This document shows, piece after piece, positions 44,141 to 54,272 of a stretch of 64,000 nucleotides of DNA. Position 1 is the first letter of the stretch, and every line of letters begins with the position of its first letter. Below the pieces are notes generated by a model. It did no database searches. It was not told the DNA's origin and saw only the letters and a program-made list of their open reading frames with translations. The DNA comes from Salaquimonas sp041736675 (GTDB lineage: Bacteria > Pseudomonadota > Alphaproteobacteria > Rhizobiales > Rhizobiaceae), in contig JBGSTD010000026.1 in the NCBI GenBank assembly GCA_041736675.1, positions 1 through 64,000 of the forward strand, written 5' to 3'. Made by a program: the position numbers and the translations under genes.

Positions 44141-45811
44141 ATGACAAATCCAATCCGGTCCGGCGGCACCCTGCTTGTCGAATGTCTCAAAAATCTGGGC
44201 GCTTCAAAGTGTTTTGGTGTTCCCGGAGAAAGCTATCTTGATGTGCTCAATGCCCTGCACGATACAAGGGGCGAATTGGATTTCATCCTTTGCCGTAATG
44301 AAGGCGGTGCGGCATTCATGGCCGAAGCTTGGGGCAAACTCACGGGACAGCCAGGGATTTGCATGGTGACCCGCGGACCAGGCGCCACAAATGCCTCGAT
44401 TGGCATCCATACCGCGATGCAGGATTCGACCCCTATGTTGCTGTTTGTCGGGCAAGTTGGAACCGACATGAAAGGCCGCGAAGCTTTTCAGGAAATAGAT
44501 TACAAGGCGTATTTTGGAACCGTTGCAAAATGGGTGGTTGAAATCGAGGAGGCTGCGCGCATACCCGAACTGGTGTCTCGCGCGTGGACAGCCGCCCTTT
44601 CCGGCCGTCAGGGACCGGTAGTGATTGCCTTGCCTGAAAACATGCTGACTTCAATGACGGATGCGAGGGCATGTCTGCCGGTCCGGATACCTGAACCTGC
44701 CCCAACAGCAATTGCCGTCAGTGAAACTCTTGAGCTGTTGAAAAAAGCTGAAAAGCCTTTGATTATTGCTGGTGGCTGCTCGTGGCAGGATAGCGGAAAA
44801 CAAGCTCTGCGCGAATTTGCCGAGGCAAATGACATTCCTGTTGTTGCTGCATTCCGATTTCAGGATGTGTTCGACAACCAGAGCAAGTGCTACAGCGGGG
44901 ATGCAGGAGTTGGCATGATCGCCCATGTCAAACAGCTGATTTCCGATGCTGATCTGGTACTTGCGATCAACATCCGCTTCGGTGAAATGACCACGGACGC
45001 CTATACGCTTTTCGAGGCACCTCAACCCCGCCAGACGCTGGTTCACAGCCATGTCTCCGATCTTGAAATCGGCAAGATCTATGCTCCTGCCGTTCCGGTT
45101 CATGCGGGACCGAACCAAATGGCCATGGCCCTTGCTGCCCTCAAACCTGGCCGCAAATGGACAAAGTGGTGCGCATCGGCCCGTGCCGGTTTTGAAAACA
45201 GCTTTGAAGCGCCCAGCCAGCCTGGAAATGTTGATATGGTCGAAATCACCAGATGGTTGCGTGAAAACCTGCCCGATGACACGATCATCACCAACGGTGC
45301 CGGAAATTTTGCCACCTGGGCCAATAAATTCATCAAGTTCACCGGTAAAATGCGATTGCTGGCACCGCAGTCGGGAGCGATGGGGTACGGCGTTCCGGCG
45401 GCAATAGCTGCCAAAATTGCTGATCCGTCCCGTTTTGTGTTATGCTTTGCCGGCGATGGTGACTTCCAGATGAATTGCCAGGAACTTGGCAGTGCCATGC
45501 AGGCTGGCGCAGGTCCCATGATCCTGATCCTCAACAATGGTACTTACGGCACCATTCGCATGCATCAGGAAAGAACATATCCACAGCGAGTGTCAGGCAC
45601 GGAACTGATGAACCCGGATTTTGTCGCACTAGCAAAATCCTATGGATTTCACGGCGAAAAAGTCTCGACCACCGCTGAATTTGCCGGAGCATTTGAGCGG
45701 GCAGGAAAGTCAAAAACAGGAGCGGTGCTTGAATTGATGATTTCTCCCGAAGCACTGACGCCCCGCCAAACCCTTAGCCAGATGCGCGCGGCGGCTCTCG
45801 CTAAAAAATAG
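44141..45811 (+). CDS. ThDP-dependent enzyme, acetolactate synthase-like
   Basis: This 556-residue protein has the ThDP-enzyme plan. The N-terminal Pyr domain has the catalytic Glu in C-R-N-E-G-G-A-A. A central domain follows, then a C-terminal PP domain with G-D-G-D-F-Q-M-N-C-Q-E-L and N-N-G-T-Y-G-T for Mg-ThDP. It resembles acetohydroxyacid synthase large subunits but has no small-subunit gene beside it, and lies at the end of the catabolic cluster. It may decarboxylate or condense a 2-keto acid. The ATG at 44141 starts the fold; the ribosome-binding site is weak. Confidence 0.85.
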   Translation: MTNPIRSGGTLLVECLKNLGASKCFGVPGESYLDVLNALHDTRGELDFILCRNEGGAAFMAEAWGKLTGQPGICMVTRGPGATNASIGIHTAMQDSTPMLLFVGQVGTDMKGREAFQEIDYKAYFGTVAKWVVEIEEAARIPELVSRAWTAALSGRQGPVVIALPENMLTSMTDARACLPVRIPEPAPTAIAVSETLELLKKAEKPLIIAGGCSWQDSGKQALREFAEANDIPVVAAFRFQDVFDNQSKCYSGDAGVGMIAHVKQLISDADLVLAINIRFGEMTTDAYTLFEAPQPRQTLVHSHVSDLEIGKIYAPAVPVHAGPNQMAMALAALKPGRKWTKWCASARAGFENSFEAPSQPGNVDMVEITRWLRENLPDDTIITNGAGNFATWANKFIKFTGKMRLLAPQSGAMGYGVPAAIAAKIADPSRFVLCFAGDGDFQMNCQELGSAMQAGAGPMILILNNGTYGTIRMHQERTYPQRVSGTELMNPDFVALAKSYGFHGEKVSTTAEFAGAFERAGKSKTGAVLELMISPEALTPRQTLSQMRAAALAKK

Positions 45812-45959
45812 CATGATGGAGCAGCATCTGCAGAGAATTGAACGTTAAAAAGCTTTAACTATACAAGATGCGCCTTAAATTCGATACTGACCACAAAAAG
45901 CAGCACTATGTTCATTTTGGCCGGAATGTACCGGTTGATCAATTCAGGGTTTAGACTTG

Positions 45960-47183
45960 ATGAAAATTTGGAAGCAGCTGATCATTAGCATGTTACTTGT
46001 AGCTGTCCTGTTCGGCACCTGGATTTACACTTGGCCTGATGCGCAAAAGACCATGGAGTCCTATGGCTTGGGATTTCTGGCTTTTGCCAATCGGGAAAAA
46101 CCTGCCGAAGGCGGGGCAAAGCCTGGTCCTGCCAATGCGGGCGGCAAACCAGCAGTCGGGGGTCGGCCATCTCGTGACACGCTGGTTGTTGCAGGTGTGG
46201 TTGGCGAGAATATTGTCAACAACCGCCTGAGTGCCATCGGAACCGGACAGGCAGCCCGGACCGTAATCATACGCCCGGTCGTAAGCGGCCAGATCGCCAC
46301 AATTCCCGTCAGCTCCGGCAGCCTGGTAAATGCAGGCGATGTCCTAATCGAACTGGATTCAAAGACGGAATTACTGGCACTGGAGCGGGCAGAACTGGCG
46401 CTCAAGACAGCTTCGGACAAATCCAAACGCTTCGAAAGCCTGCGCGCCAACAGGGCAGTCAGTTCAGTAGAAGCTGATGCAGCCATAACTGAACTCAACG
46501 TTGCCGACCTGTCAGTTCGTGACGCCAGGCTCGCGCTCGAGCGGCGCACCATCAAGGCACCCATCTCCGGCTCACTTGGCATTCTTTCTATCAATCCGGG
46601 TGATTATGTTACGCCCCAGACTGACATTACGACGATTGATGATCGCAGTGAAATCCTCGTTGAATTTTACGTCCCCGAGCGGTTTGCCAGACTGATGACA
46701 ACCGGGGCGGAAATTGAAGCAATTGCGATTTCAAGACCAGGGGAGAAGTTTCTTGGCAAAGTGGTGGCAACCGATAACCGCATTGACGAGGCAAGCCGCA
46801 CTCTTCGTGTACGTGCCTCCATTCCCAATGAGAAAGAGGGATTACGCTCCGGCATGTCATTTGAAATACGTATGGATTTTCCGGGCGAAACCTATCCGAT
46901 GGTCGATCCCCTTGCCATTCAATGGGACTCAAATGGTTCCTATGTCTGGAAGATTGAGGACGCAAAGGTGGAACGTGTTTCTGTCTCGATTATCCAGCGA
47001 AATCCTGATTCAGTTCTCGTAAAGACAGATTTGGCGGCTGGTGATCTGGTGGTAACCGAAGGGGTCCAAAGTGTTCGCAGTGGCGGCGCAGTGAAAATAG
47101 CAGGAACACAAGGCGACGAAAAGGCTTTGGATACCAAACCGGAAGCCAAGTCCGGTCCGAAAACAGGCCAGACAGGCAGCTAA
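45960..47183 (+). CDS. RND efflux membrane fusion protein
   Basis: This 407-residue periplasmic adaptor has an N-terminal anchor helix (about 5-25) and a Gly/Pro/Lys-rich linker. The lipoyl halves are split by a helical hairpin (about 135-185), followed by beta-barrel and membrane-proximal domains. R-T-I-K-A-P-I-S-G-S-L-G is the lipoyl return strand. The next gene, its RND pump, starts one base after its stop. A separate outer-membrane channel is needed. The ATG at 45960 is preferred over the adjacent TTG. Confidence 0.9.
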   Translation: MKIWKQLIISMLLVAVLFGTWIYTWPDAQKTMESYGLGFLAFANREKPAEGGAKPGPANAGGKPAVGGRPSRDTLVVAGVVGENIVNNRLSAIGTGQAARTVIIRPVVSGQIATIPVSSGSLVNAGDVLIELDSKTELLALERAELALKTASDKSKRFESLRANRAVSSVEADAAITELNVADLSVRDARLALERRTIKAPISGSLGILSINPGDYVTPQTDITTIDDRSEILVEFYVPERFARLMTTGAEIEAIAISRPGEKFLGKVVATDNRIDEASRTLRVRASIPNEKEGLRSGMSFEIRMDFPGETYPMVDPLAIQWDSNGSYVWKIEDAKVERVSVSIIQRNPDSVLVKTDLAAGDLVVTEGVQSVRSGGAVKIAGTQGDEKALDTKPEAKSGPKTGQTGS

Positions 47184-47184
47184 T

Positions 47185-50100
47185 ATGGACGAGACACAAC
47201 CGCCATCAAAAGAAGATTTAACACCGCTTGAGGCCTCGGACCAGCAAGAGCTTCCTGCGTCCGAACATCTGGATGGCGGCGGTACTGCCCTTTTTATCCG
47301 CAGGCCCGTATTCGCGCTTGTAATCAGCCTTTTGATTGTTGTTGCCGGACTGGCCGGCATTTATGGTGCCGAGATCCGCGAATTACCTGATGTCGATCGG
47401 CCGGTGATCACAATCTCGACCGATTTTAACGGCGCATCGCCTGAAACGATCGACCGCGAACTGACCGCTGTCGTAGAGGGAGCCGTTGCGCGCGTTGCAG
47501 GCGTTGCCTCCATTTCCTCCACCTCTTCGTTTGGCAGAAGCCGTGTCACGGTGGAATTTACCGACAACACTGATTTGTCCGTGGCAGCCTCCGATGTGCG
47601 GGATTCACTTGGCAGGGTCACCAACAACCTTCCGGACAATGCGGACGAACCTCGCATTGTCAAAGCCGATGCAAACTCTGATGCGGTCATGCGCCTTGCC
47701 ATCACCTCCAATTCCTTGTCGGTTCAGGATATCACCATCCTTGTCGAGGATGAGGTGGTGGACCGCCTGTCTTCTGTTCCAGGTGTTGCAGACGTGGTTG
47801 TTTATGGAGACCGTGAAAAGATCTTCCGCATAGATGTTGACCAGACACGACTGGCCGCCCTCGGGCTGACAATCGCCGATTTGCGCAACGGCCTTTCCAA
47901 CGTGGCATTCGATGTTCCCGCCGGCTCAATCACCTCCAATGATTCTGACATCGTTGTACGGGCAACCGCCGAAGTCACGACACCTGAAAGCTTTGAAAAC
48001 CTCTATTTGAGAAGAGGCATTCAGTTCAAGGATGTGGCGACAGTTACCCTTGGTGCGGACCCTGGCGATTCGGCCCTTCGCGCCAACGGACGAACCGGGG
48101 TCGGTGTTGGCATCATCCGTCAGGCAGCTTCAAATACTTTGGAAATTTCCACAGGTGTTCGTGCCGCCGTTACACAATTGCAAAAGATTTTGCCCGAAGG
48201 CACCGATATTCGCGTCACCAGCGATGATGCCACTTTCATTCGCGGTGCCATCGAGGAGGTACGCACCTCCCTGCTCCTGGCCGTCGGTATCGTGGTTGCT
48301 GTCATCTTCCTGTTTCTGCTCGACTGGCGCGCAACCATCATTCCCGCAGTCACACTTCCCGTTGCTCTCCTCGGCACTTTTGCAGCGATTTATGTTGCCG
48401 GTTTTTCCATCAACATCCTTTCGCTGTTGGCACTCGTCCTTGCCACCGGCATGGTCGTAGATGACGCTATTGTCGTTCTTGAAAACATCGTGCGAAAACG
48501 CAATCAGGGTTTTGGTCCGCGTGCTGCTGCGGTGCATGGCACAAGGGAAGTGTTTTTTGCTGTCATTTCGACAACAGCAACCCTTGCGGCAGTCTTTATT
48601 CCGATCTCCTTTCTTCCCGGCCAGTCGGGCGGGCTGTTCGGCGAGTTCGGTTTTGTGCTGGCGTTTTCCGTGCTCCTCTCGAGTATTGTTGCCCTGACAC
48701 TTTGTCCGATGTTGGCCTCCCGCTTCCTTCGTGTCAAAAAACCGGATGCACCCAAAAGCCACAATGTCTTTGCTGTTCTGGGTGAAAAATCAACCCGGCT
48801 TTATTCCTCCTTGCTGAAATGGGCACTTGATGCGCCGATGGTCGTTTTGGTCATTGCGGTCCTGGTGGTCTCAATTGCAGCAATATTGGCGCGCGGACTG
48901 CCACAGGAACTGACGCCTCCTGAAGACCGCGCAGTTGCCTTGCTGCGCGTTTCTGCGCCGCAGGGCGTTTCACTGGAATATACCCAGCAAAAAATGCGTG
49001 AACTGGAACGGCTGGTTCTGCCGCTGCGCGATTCGGGTGATGTGCGCAACATTTTTGCAATTGCCGGAACCGGTGGAAGCAGCAATTCCGGTTTCATGGT
49101 GCTCACCCTTGCGCCGTGGAATGAACGCACGCGCAGCCAGGCCGACATCGTTCGTGAAGTGAACGGCCTTGTCGCAACGGTTCCTGGCGTTCGTGCCTTC
49201 GCCATCCAGCCCAACAGCCTCGGCATCCGTGGCGCCGGAAACGGATTGCAGTTTGCCTTTGTGGGCAACAGCTATGGCGATCTGGCGGTTGCCGCTCAAA
49301 ATCTGCAGATCGAGATGGAGAAAGATCCGCGTTTCCAGCAGGTCCGGCTTTCCTATGAAACCACACAGCCCCAATTGTCAGTCAGCATCGACCGCACCAA
49401 AGCCAGTGATCTTGGCATCAACATTGACGGGTTGGCCCAGGCGATGCAGGCACTCCTGGACGGTAGTCAGGTGGCGGAAGTCTTCATTGAGGACCGCTCT
49501 TTCCCAGTCAAGCTGATATCCACAACCAATCCGATCAATGATCCCACAGACCTTGAAAGCATATACCTCAAGACTACCGACGGGCGCATCGTGCCGATGT
49601 CAACTATTGCAACAATCGCGGAGAAAGCGGTCGCGCCGCAGCTGAACCGGGAGCAGCAATTGCGTTCGGTTTCGATTACGACAGGCCTTGCTGAGGGTTT
49701 TGCCCTCGGGGCCGCCTATGCCGAAGCTGTTCGCCTTGCAGAACCCCTGGTACCGGCAGGTTCAAGGATAGTTCCGCTGGCGGAAGCTGCAACGCTCGAC
49801 CAGTCTTCATCTGACATGGCTGTGACTTTCGGCATCGCGATACTGGTTGTCCTCTTGGTGCTCGCAGCCCAGTTTGAAAGTTTTGTCAGCGCCATCATCA
49901 TCATGGCAACTGTCCCCCTTGGACTTGCCTGCGCCATCTTCGCCATGGCATTCACGGGAATAAGCCTCAATGTCTACAGCCAGATCGGCCTCGTACTACT
50001 GGTAGGCGTCATGGCAAAGAACGGCATCCTGATTGTCGAATTTGCCAACCAGTTGCGCAACCAGGGCAAATCGGTGCGCGAGGCAATCGAGGATGCGTCC

Positions 50101-50376
50101 AATATCAGATTGCGTCCTGTCATGATGACGATGATCTCGACTGTTCTGGGCGCCCTGCCGCTGGTATTTTCTTTTGGTGCCGGAGCCGAAGCGCGCATTG
50201 CCCTTGGTTCGGTTATTGTCGGCGGCCTGGGTTTGGCAACGCTCGCAACCCTGTTTCTGACCCCCGTAGCCTATCTCATGCTGGCTCGTCTTTCCAAGCC
50301 GAGTGCCCTGGAAGAAGTACGCCTGCAAAACGAGTTGCAAGAAGCGCACCGGATGATGCACGCCCCCGCCGAATGA
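47185..50376 (+). CDS. RND multidrug efflux transporter
   Basis: This 1063-residue protein of the AcrB/MdtB class has a first helix near 35-55 and porter domains. The proton-relay motif G-M-V-V-D-D-A-I-V-V-L-E-N lies in TM4 and G-V-M-A-K-N-G-I-L-I-V-E in the second half. It exports hydrophobic compounds by proton antiport with the adaptor protein. The substrate is unknown. The stop codon abuts the convergent dppF stop (TGATCA), leaving no room for a terminator. Confidence 0.93.
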   Translation: MDETQPPSKEDLTPLEASDQQELPASEHLDGGGTALFIRRPVFALVISLLIVVAGLAGIYGAEIRELPDVDRPVITISTDFNGASPETIDRELTAVVEGAVARVAGVASISSTSSFGRSRVTVEFTDNTDLSVAASDVRDSLGRVTNNLPDNADEPRIVKADANSDAVMRLAITSNSLSVQDITILVEDEVVDRLSSVPGVADVVVYGDREKIFRIDVDQTRLAALGLTIADLRNGLSNVAFDVPAGSITSNDSDIVVRATAEVTTPESFENLYLRRGIQFKDVATVTLGADPGDSALRANGRTGVGVGIIRQAASNTLEISTGVRAAVTQLQKILPEGTDIRVTSDDATFIRGAIEEVRTSLLLAVGIVVAVIFLFLLDWRATIIPAVTLPVALLGTFAAIYVAGFSINILSLLALVLATGMVVDDAIVVLENIVRKRNQGFGPRAAAVHGTREVFFAVISTTATLAAVFIPISFLPGQSGGLFGEFGFVLAFSVLLSSIVALTLCPMLASRFLRVKKPDAPKSHNVFAVLGEKSTRLYSSLLKWALDAPMVVLVIAVLVVSIAAILARGLPQELTPPEDRAVALLRVSAPQGVSLEYTQQKMRELERLVLPLRDSGDVRNIFAIAGTGGSSNSGFMVLTLAPWNERTRSQADIVREVNGLVATVPGVRAFAIQPNSLGIRGAGNGLQFAFVGNSYGDLAVAAQNLQIEMEKDPRFQQVRLSYETTQPQLSVSIDRTKASDLGINIDGLAQAMQALLDGSQVAEVFIEDRSFPVKLISTTNPINDPTDLESIYLKTTDGRIVPMSTIATIAEKAVAPQLNREQQLRSVSITTGLAEGFALGAAYAEAVRLAEPLVPAGSRIVPLAEAATLDQSSSDMAVTFGIAILVVLLVLAAQFESFVSAIIIMATVPLGLACAIFAMAFTGISLNVYSQIGLVLLVGVMAKNGILIVEFANQLRNQGKSVREAIEDASNIRLRPVMMTMISTVLGALPLVFSFGAGAEARIALGSVIVGGLGLATLATLFLTPVAYLMLARLSKPSALEEVRLQNELQEAHRMMHAPAE

Positions 50377-51351
50377 TCAGACTTTCTCTTTGACCGGTTC
50401 ATTGACCGGGAAATAACAGGCAACCTCACGACCGGCGACCGGCATCAATGAAGGGGCGGTTATTTTGCACTTGTCCTGCGCATGGGCGCAGCGTGGATGA
50501 AAGGCACAGCCTTCCGGTGGATTAAGCGGCGATGGCAGCTCACCGGTCAGCATGATGCGTTTCTTCTTTGCCGCAGGATCGGCAACCGGGGTTGCCGAGA
50601 GCAGCGCGCATGTATAGGGATGCGCCGGATTGGCAAAAACCTTCTTTGCATTCCCCGCCTCGACCACCTTTCCCAGATACATTACCATGATCTCGTCGGC
50701 GATGTGCTTGACCACGGAAAGGTCATGGCTGATAAACAGATAGGCAAGGCCCAGCTCCGCCTGAAGATCGGCAAGAATGTTGAGTACCTGCGCCTGGATG
50801 GACAAATCGAGAGCCGAGACAGGTTCATCGAGAACCAGGATTTTCGGCTCCATCATCAGGGCACGCGCAATGGCTATTCGTTGGCGCTGCCCACCCGAAA
50901 ACATATGTGGATACCGCTCGTAATGCTCCGGCCTCAATCCGACCCGCTCCATGGTTTCCTCTGCCTTGCGGCGGCGTGCGGATGCTTCCATTTTGGTGTT
51001 CAGCAGGATCGGCTCTTCGAGAATATAGCCGACCTTGTGACGGGGATTGAGCGACCCATAGGGATTCTGAAAAACAATCTGGATCGTCTGGCGCAATTCC
51101 TGAGTGTTGCCCAGTGCAGGCTTTCCCTCAATCAGCAATTCACCGCTGGTCGGCTCTTCAATCATCGTCACAACGCGGGCAAGTGTTGATTTACCGCAAC
51201 CTGATTCGCCAACCACTGCAAGCGTCTTGCCTGCCTCAAGGGTAAAGCTTGCGCCATCCATTGCCTTGACAATGCCTGGCTTCTTGAACAGGCCGCCGCC
51301 CACTTCATAGTATCGCGCAAGATTTCTGGCTTCAAGGATCGGTCCGCTCAT
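50377..51351 (-). CDS. dppF: Peptide ABC transporter ATP-binding protein (DppF-like)
   Basis: This 324-residue ATPase has Walker A G-E-S-G-C-G-K-S-T, signature F-S-G-G-Q-R-Q-R, Walker B I-L-V-L-D-E-P and the C-terminal H-P-R-C cysteine cluster typical of oligopeptide ATPases. It pairs with the upstream DppD-like ATPase, whose stop overlaps its start (ATGA). Confidence 0.9.
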   Translation of the reverse strand: MSGPILEARNLARYYEVGGGLFKKPGIVKAMDGASFTLEAGKTLAVVGESGCGKSTLARVVTMIEEPTSGELLIEGKPALGNTQELRQTIQIVFQNPYGSLNPRHKVGYILEEPILLNTKMEASARRRKAEETMERVGLRPEHYERYPHMFSGGQRQRIAIARALMMEPKILVLDEPVSALDLSIQAQVLNILADLQAELGLAYLFISHDLSVVKHIADEIMVMYLGKVVEAGNAKKVFANPAHPYTCALLSATPVADPAAKKKRIMLTGELPSPLNPPEGCAFHPRCAHAQDKCKITAPSLMPVAGREVACYFPVNEPVKEKV

Positions 51352-52358
51352 AGCGCCTTCTCCTTCCTGTCGGCAACTTCATCCGGCCGGTTGAGAGGCT
51401 TGCCGCCTGAGAGGGGATAATTGCACAAGGCCTCACCCATATCGGCACTCTGGCGAACAACGCTGGTTCTGCACAAATCGGTTACAAGCGTGCAACGCGG
51501 TGAAAAAAGGCAACCTTTCGGGCGGTCATACTGACCCGGAACAACACCGGGAATTGATGGTAGTTTGCGCCCTACGGCGCGCTCAGGCAAAGCCGATAGC
51601 AGCGCGGCAGTGTAAGGATGGTGAGGATCAGCGAACAATTGCCCGACAACCTGCTCTTCAACACGCTGTCCCGCATATTGAACCTGAACCCGCTCAGCTG
51701 TTTCCGCCACAACCCCCATGTCATGAGTAATCAGGATGAGTGCCATATCATTTTCTTTTTGCAAACGCACCAGCAGATCAAGAATTTGCGCCTGAATGGT
51801 CACATCAAGCGCGGTTGTCGGCTCATCGGCAATCAGGAGTTTCGGATTGCAGGCAAGCGCCATGGCAATCATCACCCTTTGGCTCATGCCTCCGGACAAC
51901 TGATGCGGAAATGCTGACAGTCTCTTCTCAGGCGCCGGAATGCCGACGAGGTTCAAAAGCTCCAGCGAACGAGTCCGCCGCTCTGCCCGGTTCATTCCCA
52001 TATGCACTCTCAAGGTTTCACCCAATTGGAACGCCACAGTAAAACAGGGATTAAGGCTCGACATTGGCTCCTGAAAGATCATCGCCATATCCTTGCCGAT
52101 GATTTTGCGCCGCTCATTCTTGGATAGACCGAGCAGGCTTTGACCGTTGAACTCCATTTTGTCGGCGGTAACTTTTGCCGTCCACGGCAAAAGCCCCATC
52201 AGCGCAAGCATGGAAACCGATTTCCCCGAGCCCGATTCTCCGACAATCGAAAGGATTTCACCGCTTTTGCAAACGATATCGACACTGTCAACCGCGCGGA
52301 AAAGACCACCTGCAGTCTGAAAATCAACGGATAGGTTTCTGATCTCGAGAAGCGCCAT
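51348..52358 (-). CDS. dppD: Peptide ABC transporter ATP-binding protein (DppD-like)
   Basis: This 336-residue ATPase has Walker A G-E-S-G-S-G-K-S, signature L-S-G-G-M-S-Q-R, Walker B L-L-I-A-D-E-P-T-T-A-L-D and the C-terminal S-P-R-C oligopeptide cluster. The ATG at 52358 overlaps the dppC stop (TGATG). It is part of a five-gene operon for peptide uptake. Confidence 0.9.
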   Translation of the reverse strand: MALLEIRNLSVDFQTAGGLFRAVDSVDIVCKSGEILSIVGESGSGKSVSMLALMGLLPWTAKVTADKMEFNGQSLLGLSKNERRKIIGKDMAMIFQEPMSSLNPCFTVAFQLGETLRVHMGMNRAERRTRSLELLNLVGIPAPEKRLSAFPHQLSGGMSQRVMIAMALACNPKLLIADEPTTALDVTIQAQILDLLVRLQKENDMALILITHDMGVVAETAERVQVQYAGQRVEEQVVGQLFADPHHPYTAALLSALPERAVGRKLPSIPGVVPGQYDRPKGCLFSPRCTLVTDLCRTSVVRQSADMGEALCNYPLSGGKPLNRPDEVADRKEKAL

Positions 52359-53272
52359 CACGACCTCTTCAATTTTGGGTCAAGGGCATCACGCAAGCCA
52401 TCACCCATCAGGTTGATGGCAAGGACCGTGATCAGAATGGCAATCCCCGGGAAGGTAACCACCCACCAGGCACGCAGGATAAATTCGCGCGCCTCAGCCA
52501 GCATCGTACCCCATTCAGGTGTTGGCGGCTGTGCGCCCATACCAAGAAAACCAAGTGCAGCAGCATCAAGGATTGCGTTGGAAAAGGACAGTGTTGCCTG
52601 CACCGTTACGGGACCAAGGCAGTTTGGCAGTATGGTTTTTGTCATGAGATAAAAAGGCGAAGCACCGGCGACCCTCGCTGAAATGACATATTCGCGGTTC
52701 AACTCGCTCATGACCGAGGCCCGCGTCAGGCGCACGAAATGGGGTTGCAGAACAATCGCAATCGCAATCATGGCATTCATCAGACCCGGACCCAGAATTG
52801 CCACAAGTACCAGCGCGAGGAGCAAGGACGGAAAGGCAAGAATGACGTCCATGATCCGCATGATGATCGTATCAACAGCCCCGCGGAAATATCCGGCAAC
52901 AAGGCCGATGGACACTCCGCCGACCACCGAGATGGAAACGACCACAAGGCCGATGAAAAGTGAAAAACGCGCGCCGTAGATAAGCCGTGTCAACATGTCA
53001 CGACCAACAGCGTCCGTTCCCAGCAAATACGCCCACTGGCCCTTTTCCTGCCATACCGGTGGCAACAGCAGCGCACTGCGGTTTTGGGCAATTGGATCAT
53101 ATGGGGCAATCAGCGGTGCCAGAAGGGCAATAGCCACGAGCGCCAGAAATACCCAAAGACCGATGACAGCACCTTTGTTTTCGGAAAAATAAAACCAGAA
53201 TTCAGACAGCATCCGGTTGCGCGTTTGCCGTTTGATATCACTGGCCGTTTGCGTCAATGGCACATCAGTCAT
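52358..53272 (-). CDS. dppC: Peptide ABC transporter permease (DppC-like)
   Basis: This 304-residue permease has an N-terminal cytoplasmic stretch, a first helix near 35-55 and the large loop containing L-L-G-T-D-A-V-G-R-D-M-L-T-R that marks the DppC/OppC group. Later helices carry the S-A-R-V-A-G-A-S-P EAA-type loop. It overlaps dppB by 8 bases. Confidence 0.9.
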   Translation of the reverse strand: MTDVPLTQTASDIKRQTRNRMLSEFWFYFSENKGAVIGLWVFLALVAIALLAPLIAPYDPIAQNRSALLLPPVWQEKGQWAYLLGTDAVGRDMLTRLIYGARFSLFIGLVVVSISVVGGVSIGLVAGYFRGAVDTIIMRIMDVILAFPSLLLALVLVAILGPGLMNAMIAIAIVLQPHFVRLTRASVMSELNREYVISARVAGASPFYLMTKTILPNCLGPVTVQATLSFSNAILDAAALGFLGMGAQPPTPEWGTMLAEAREFILRAWWVVTFPGIAILITVLAINLMGDGLRDALDPKLKRS

Positions 53273-54272
53273 GGCGTATCCTCGGATTGATCAGACCATA
53301 GGTCATGTCGACGAGCAGATTGACAATCATCACGACCAACGCGATCAGCAGCAGTCCTGACTGCACGACCGGATAGTCACGTCTGAAAATGGAATCAACC
53401 ATCCATTTCCCGATACCCGGCCAAGAGAAAATCGTTTCGGTCAAAATAGCGCCCGCGAGCAAAGTTCCGACGCTGAGGCCGATCACCGTGATGACCGGTA
53501 TCATAGCATTGCGCAGGGCGTGAATGCCGACAATGCGAAAATCGGACAGGCCTTTGGCGCGCGCGGTGCGGACATAATCCTCACCCAGAACCTCAAGCAT
53601 CGCTGATCGGGTCTGGCGGGCAATCACCGCGAGCGGAATGGTGGCAAGCACGACCGACGGCAGGATCAAATGCTGCATTGCCGACACAAAAGCTCCCTTT
53701 TGCCCTGAAATCAGGCTGTCGATCAGCATGAAACCTGTAACTTGCGGAAAGAAGTAAATCAGCGAAATTCGACCCGATACAGGCGTCCAGCCAAGCCACC
53801 CGGAAAATACAATGATCAGCAAAAGTCCCCACCAGAAGATCGGCATCGAATAACCAACCAATGCTGTCCCCATCAATGTCTGGTCGATGAAAGAGCCGCG
53901 TTTCGTCGCAGCAATAATCCCGGCGGGAATTCCCAGACAAACCGCGATGACAATTGCAACAAGTGCCAATTCCACGGTTGCCGGAAACAGGGTAAAGAAC
54001 TCTGAAAGCACCGGCTGTTTGGTAACAAGTGAATTGCCCATGTCCCCGTGAAGCAGTTTTCCCAGATACTCTAAATACTGCTGCCAAATCGGTCGGTCGT
54101 AGCCAAATTCCTTTAACAGTGCAGCGTAGCGTTCATCCGACAATCCGCGTTCACCGGCCATTAGCAATACCGGATCACCTGGAAGTACCCGCACAAAGCC
54201 GAAAGAAACAATCGTGATACCGATAAAGGTCGGTACCAGCATTAGAACGCGTTTGAGGAAAAATCCCAGCAT
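53265..54272 (-). CDS. dppB: Peptide ABC transporter permease (DppB-like)
   Basis: This 335-residue permease begins F-F-L-K-R-V-L-M-L-V-P-T-F-I-G, with G-D-P near residue 32, and has six helices and an E-D-Y-V-R-T-A-R-A-K-G-L EAA loop, all standard for DppB. Its ATG overlaps the M24 peptidase stop by one base (TGATG). Confidence 0.9.
   Translation of the reverse strand: MLGFFLKRVLMLVPTFIGITIVSFGFVRVLPGDPVLLMAGERGLSDERYAALLKEFGYDRPIWQQYLEYLGKLLHGDMGNSLVTKQPVLSEFFTLFPATVELALVAIVIAVCLGIPAGIIAATKRGSFIDQTLMGTALVGYSMPIFWWGLLLIIVFSGWLGWTPVSGRISLIYFFPQVTGFMLIDSLISGQKGAFVSAMQHLILPSVVLATIPLAVIARQTRSAMLEVLGEDYVRTARAKGLSDFRIVGIHALRNAMIPVITVIGLSVGTLLAGAILTETIFSWPGIGKWMVDSIFRRDYPVVQSGLLLIALVVMIVNLLVDMTYGLINPRIRHD

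Noticed and set aside
44141..45811. Assignment as ilvB (acetolactate synthase) or xsc (sulfoacetaldehyde acetyltransferase)
   Set aside because: No regulatory subunit gene is adjacent and the gene sits in a catabolic cluster. The N-terminus does not resemble Xsc, so only the general ThDP family is claimed.
45835..45852. Sequence resembling the TetR operator upstream of the RND adaptor gene (TTGAACGTTAAA)
   Set aside because: It lacks the 5' TTATTGAATG part and the right half of the palindrome, so it does not meet the three-site consensus.
48130..48762. Long minus-strand open frame inside the RND pump gene
   Set aside because: It is a shadow of the conserved RND frame; a similar shadow occurs in most large high-GC genes.
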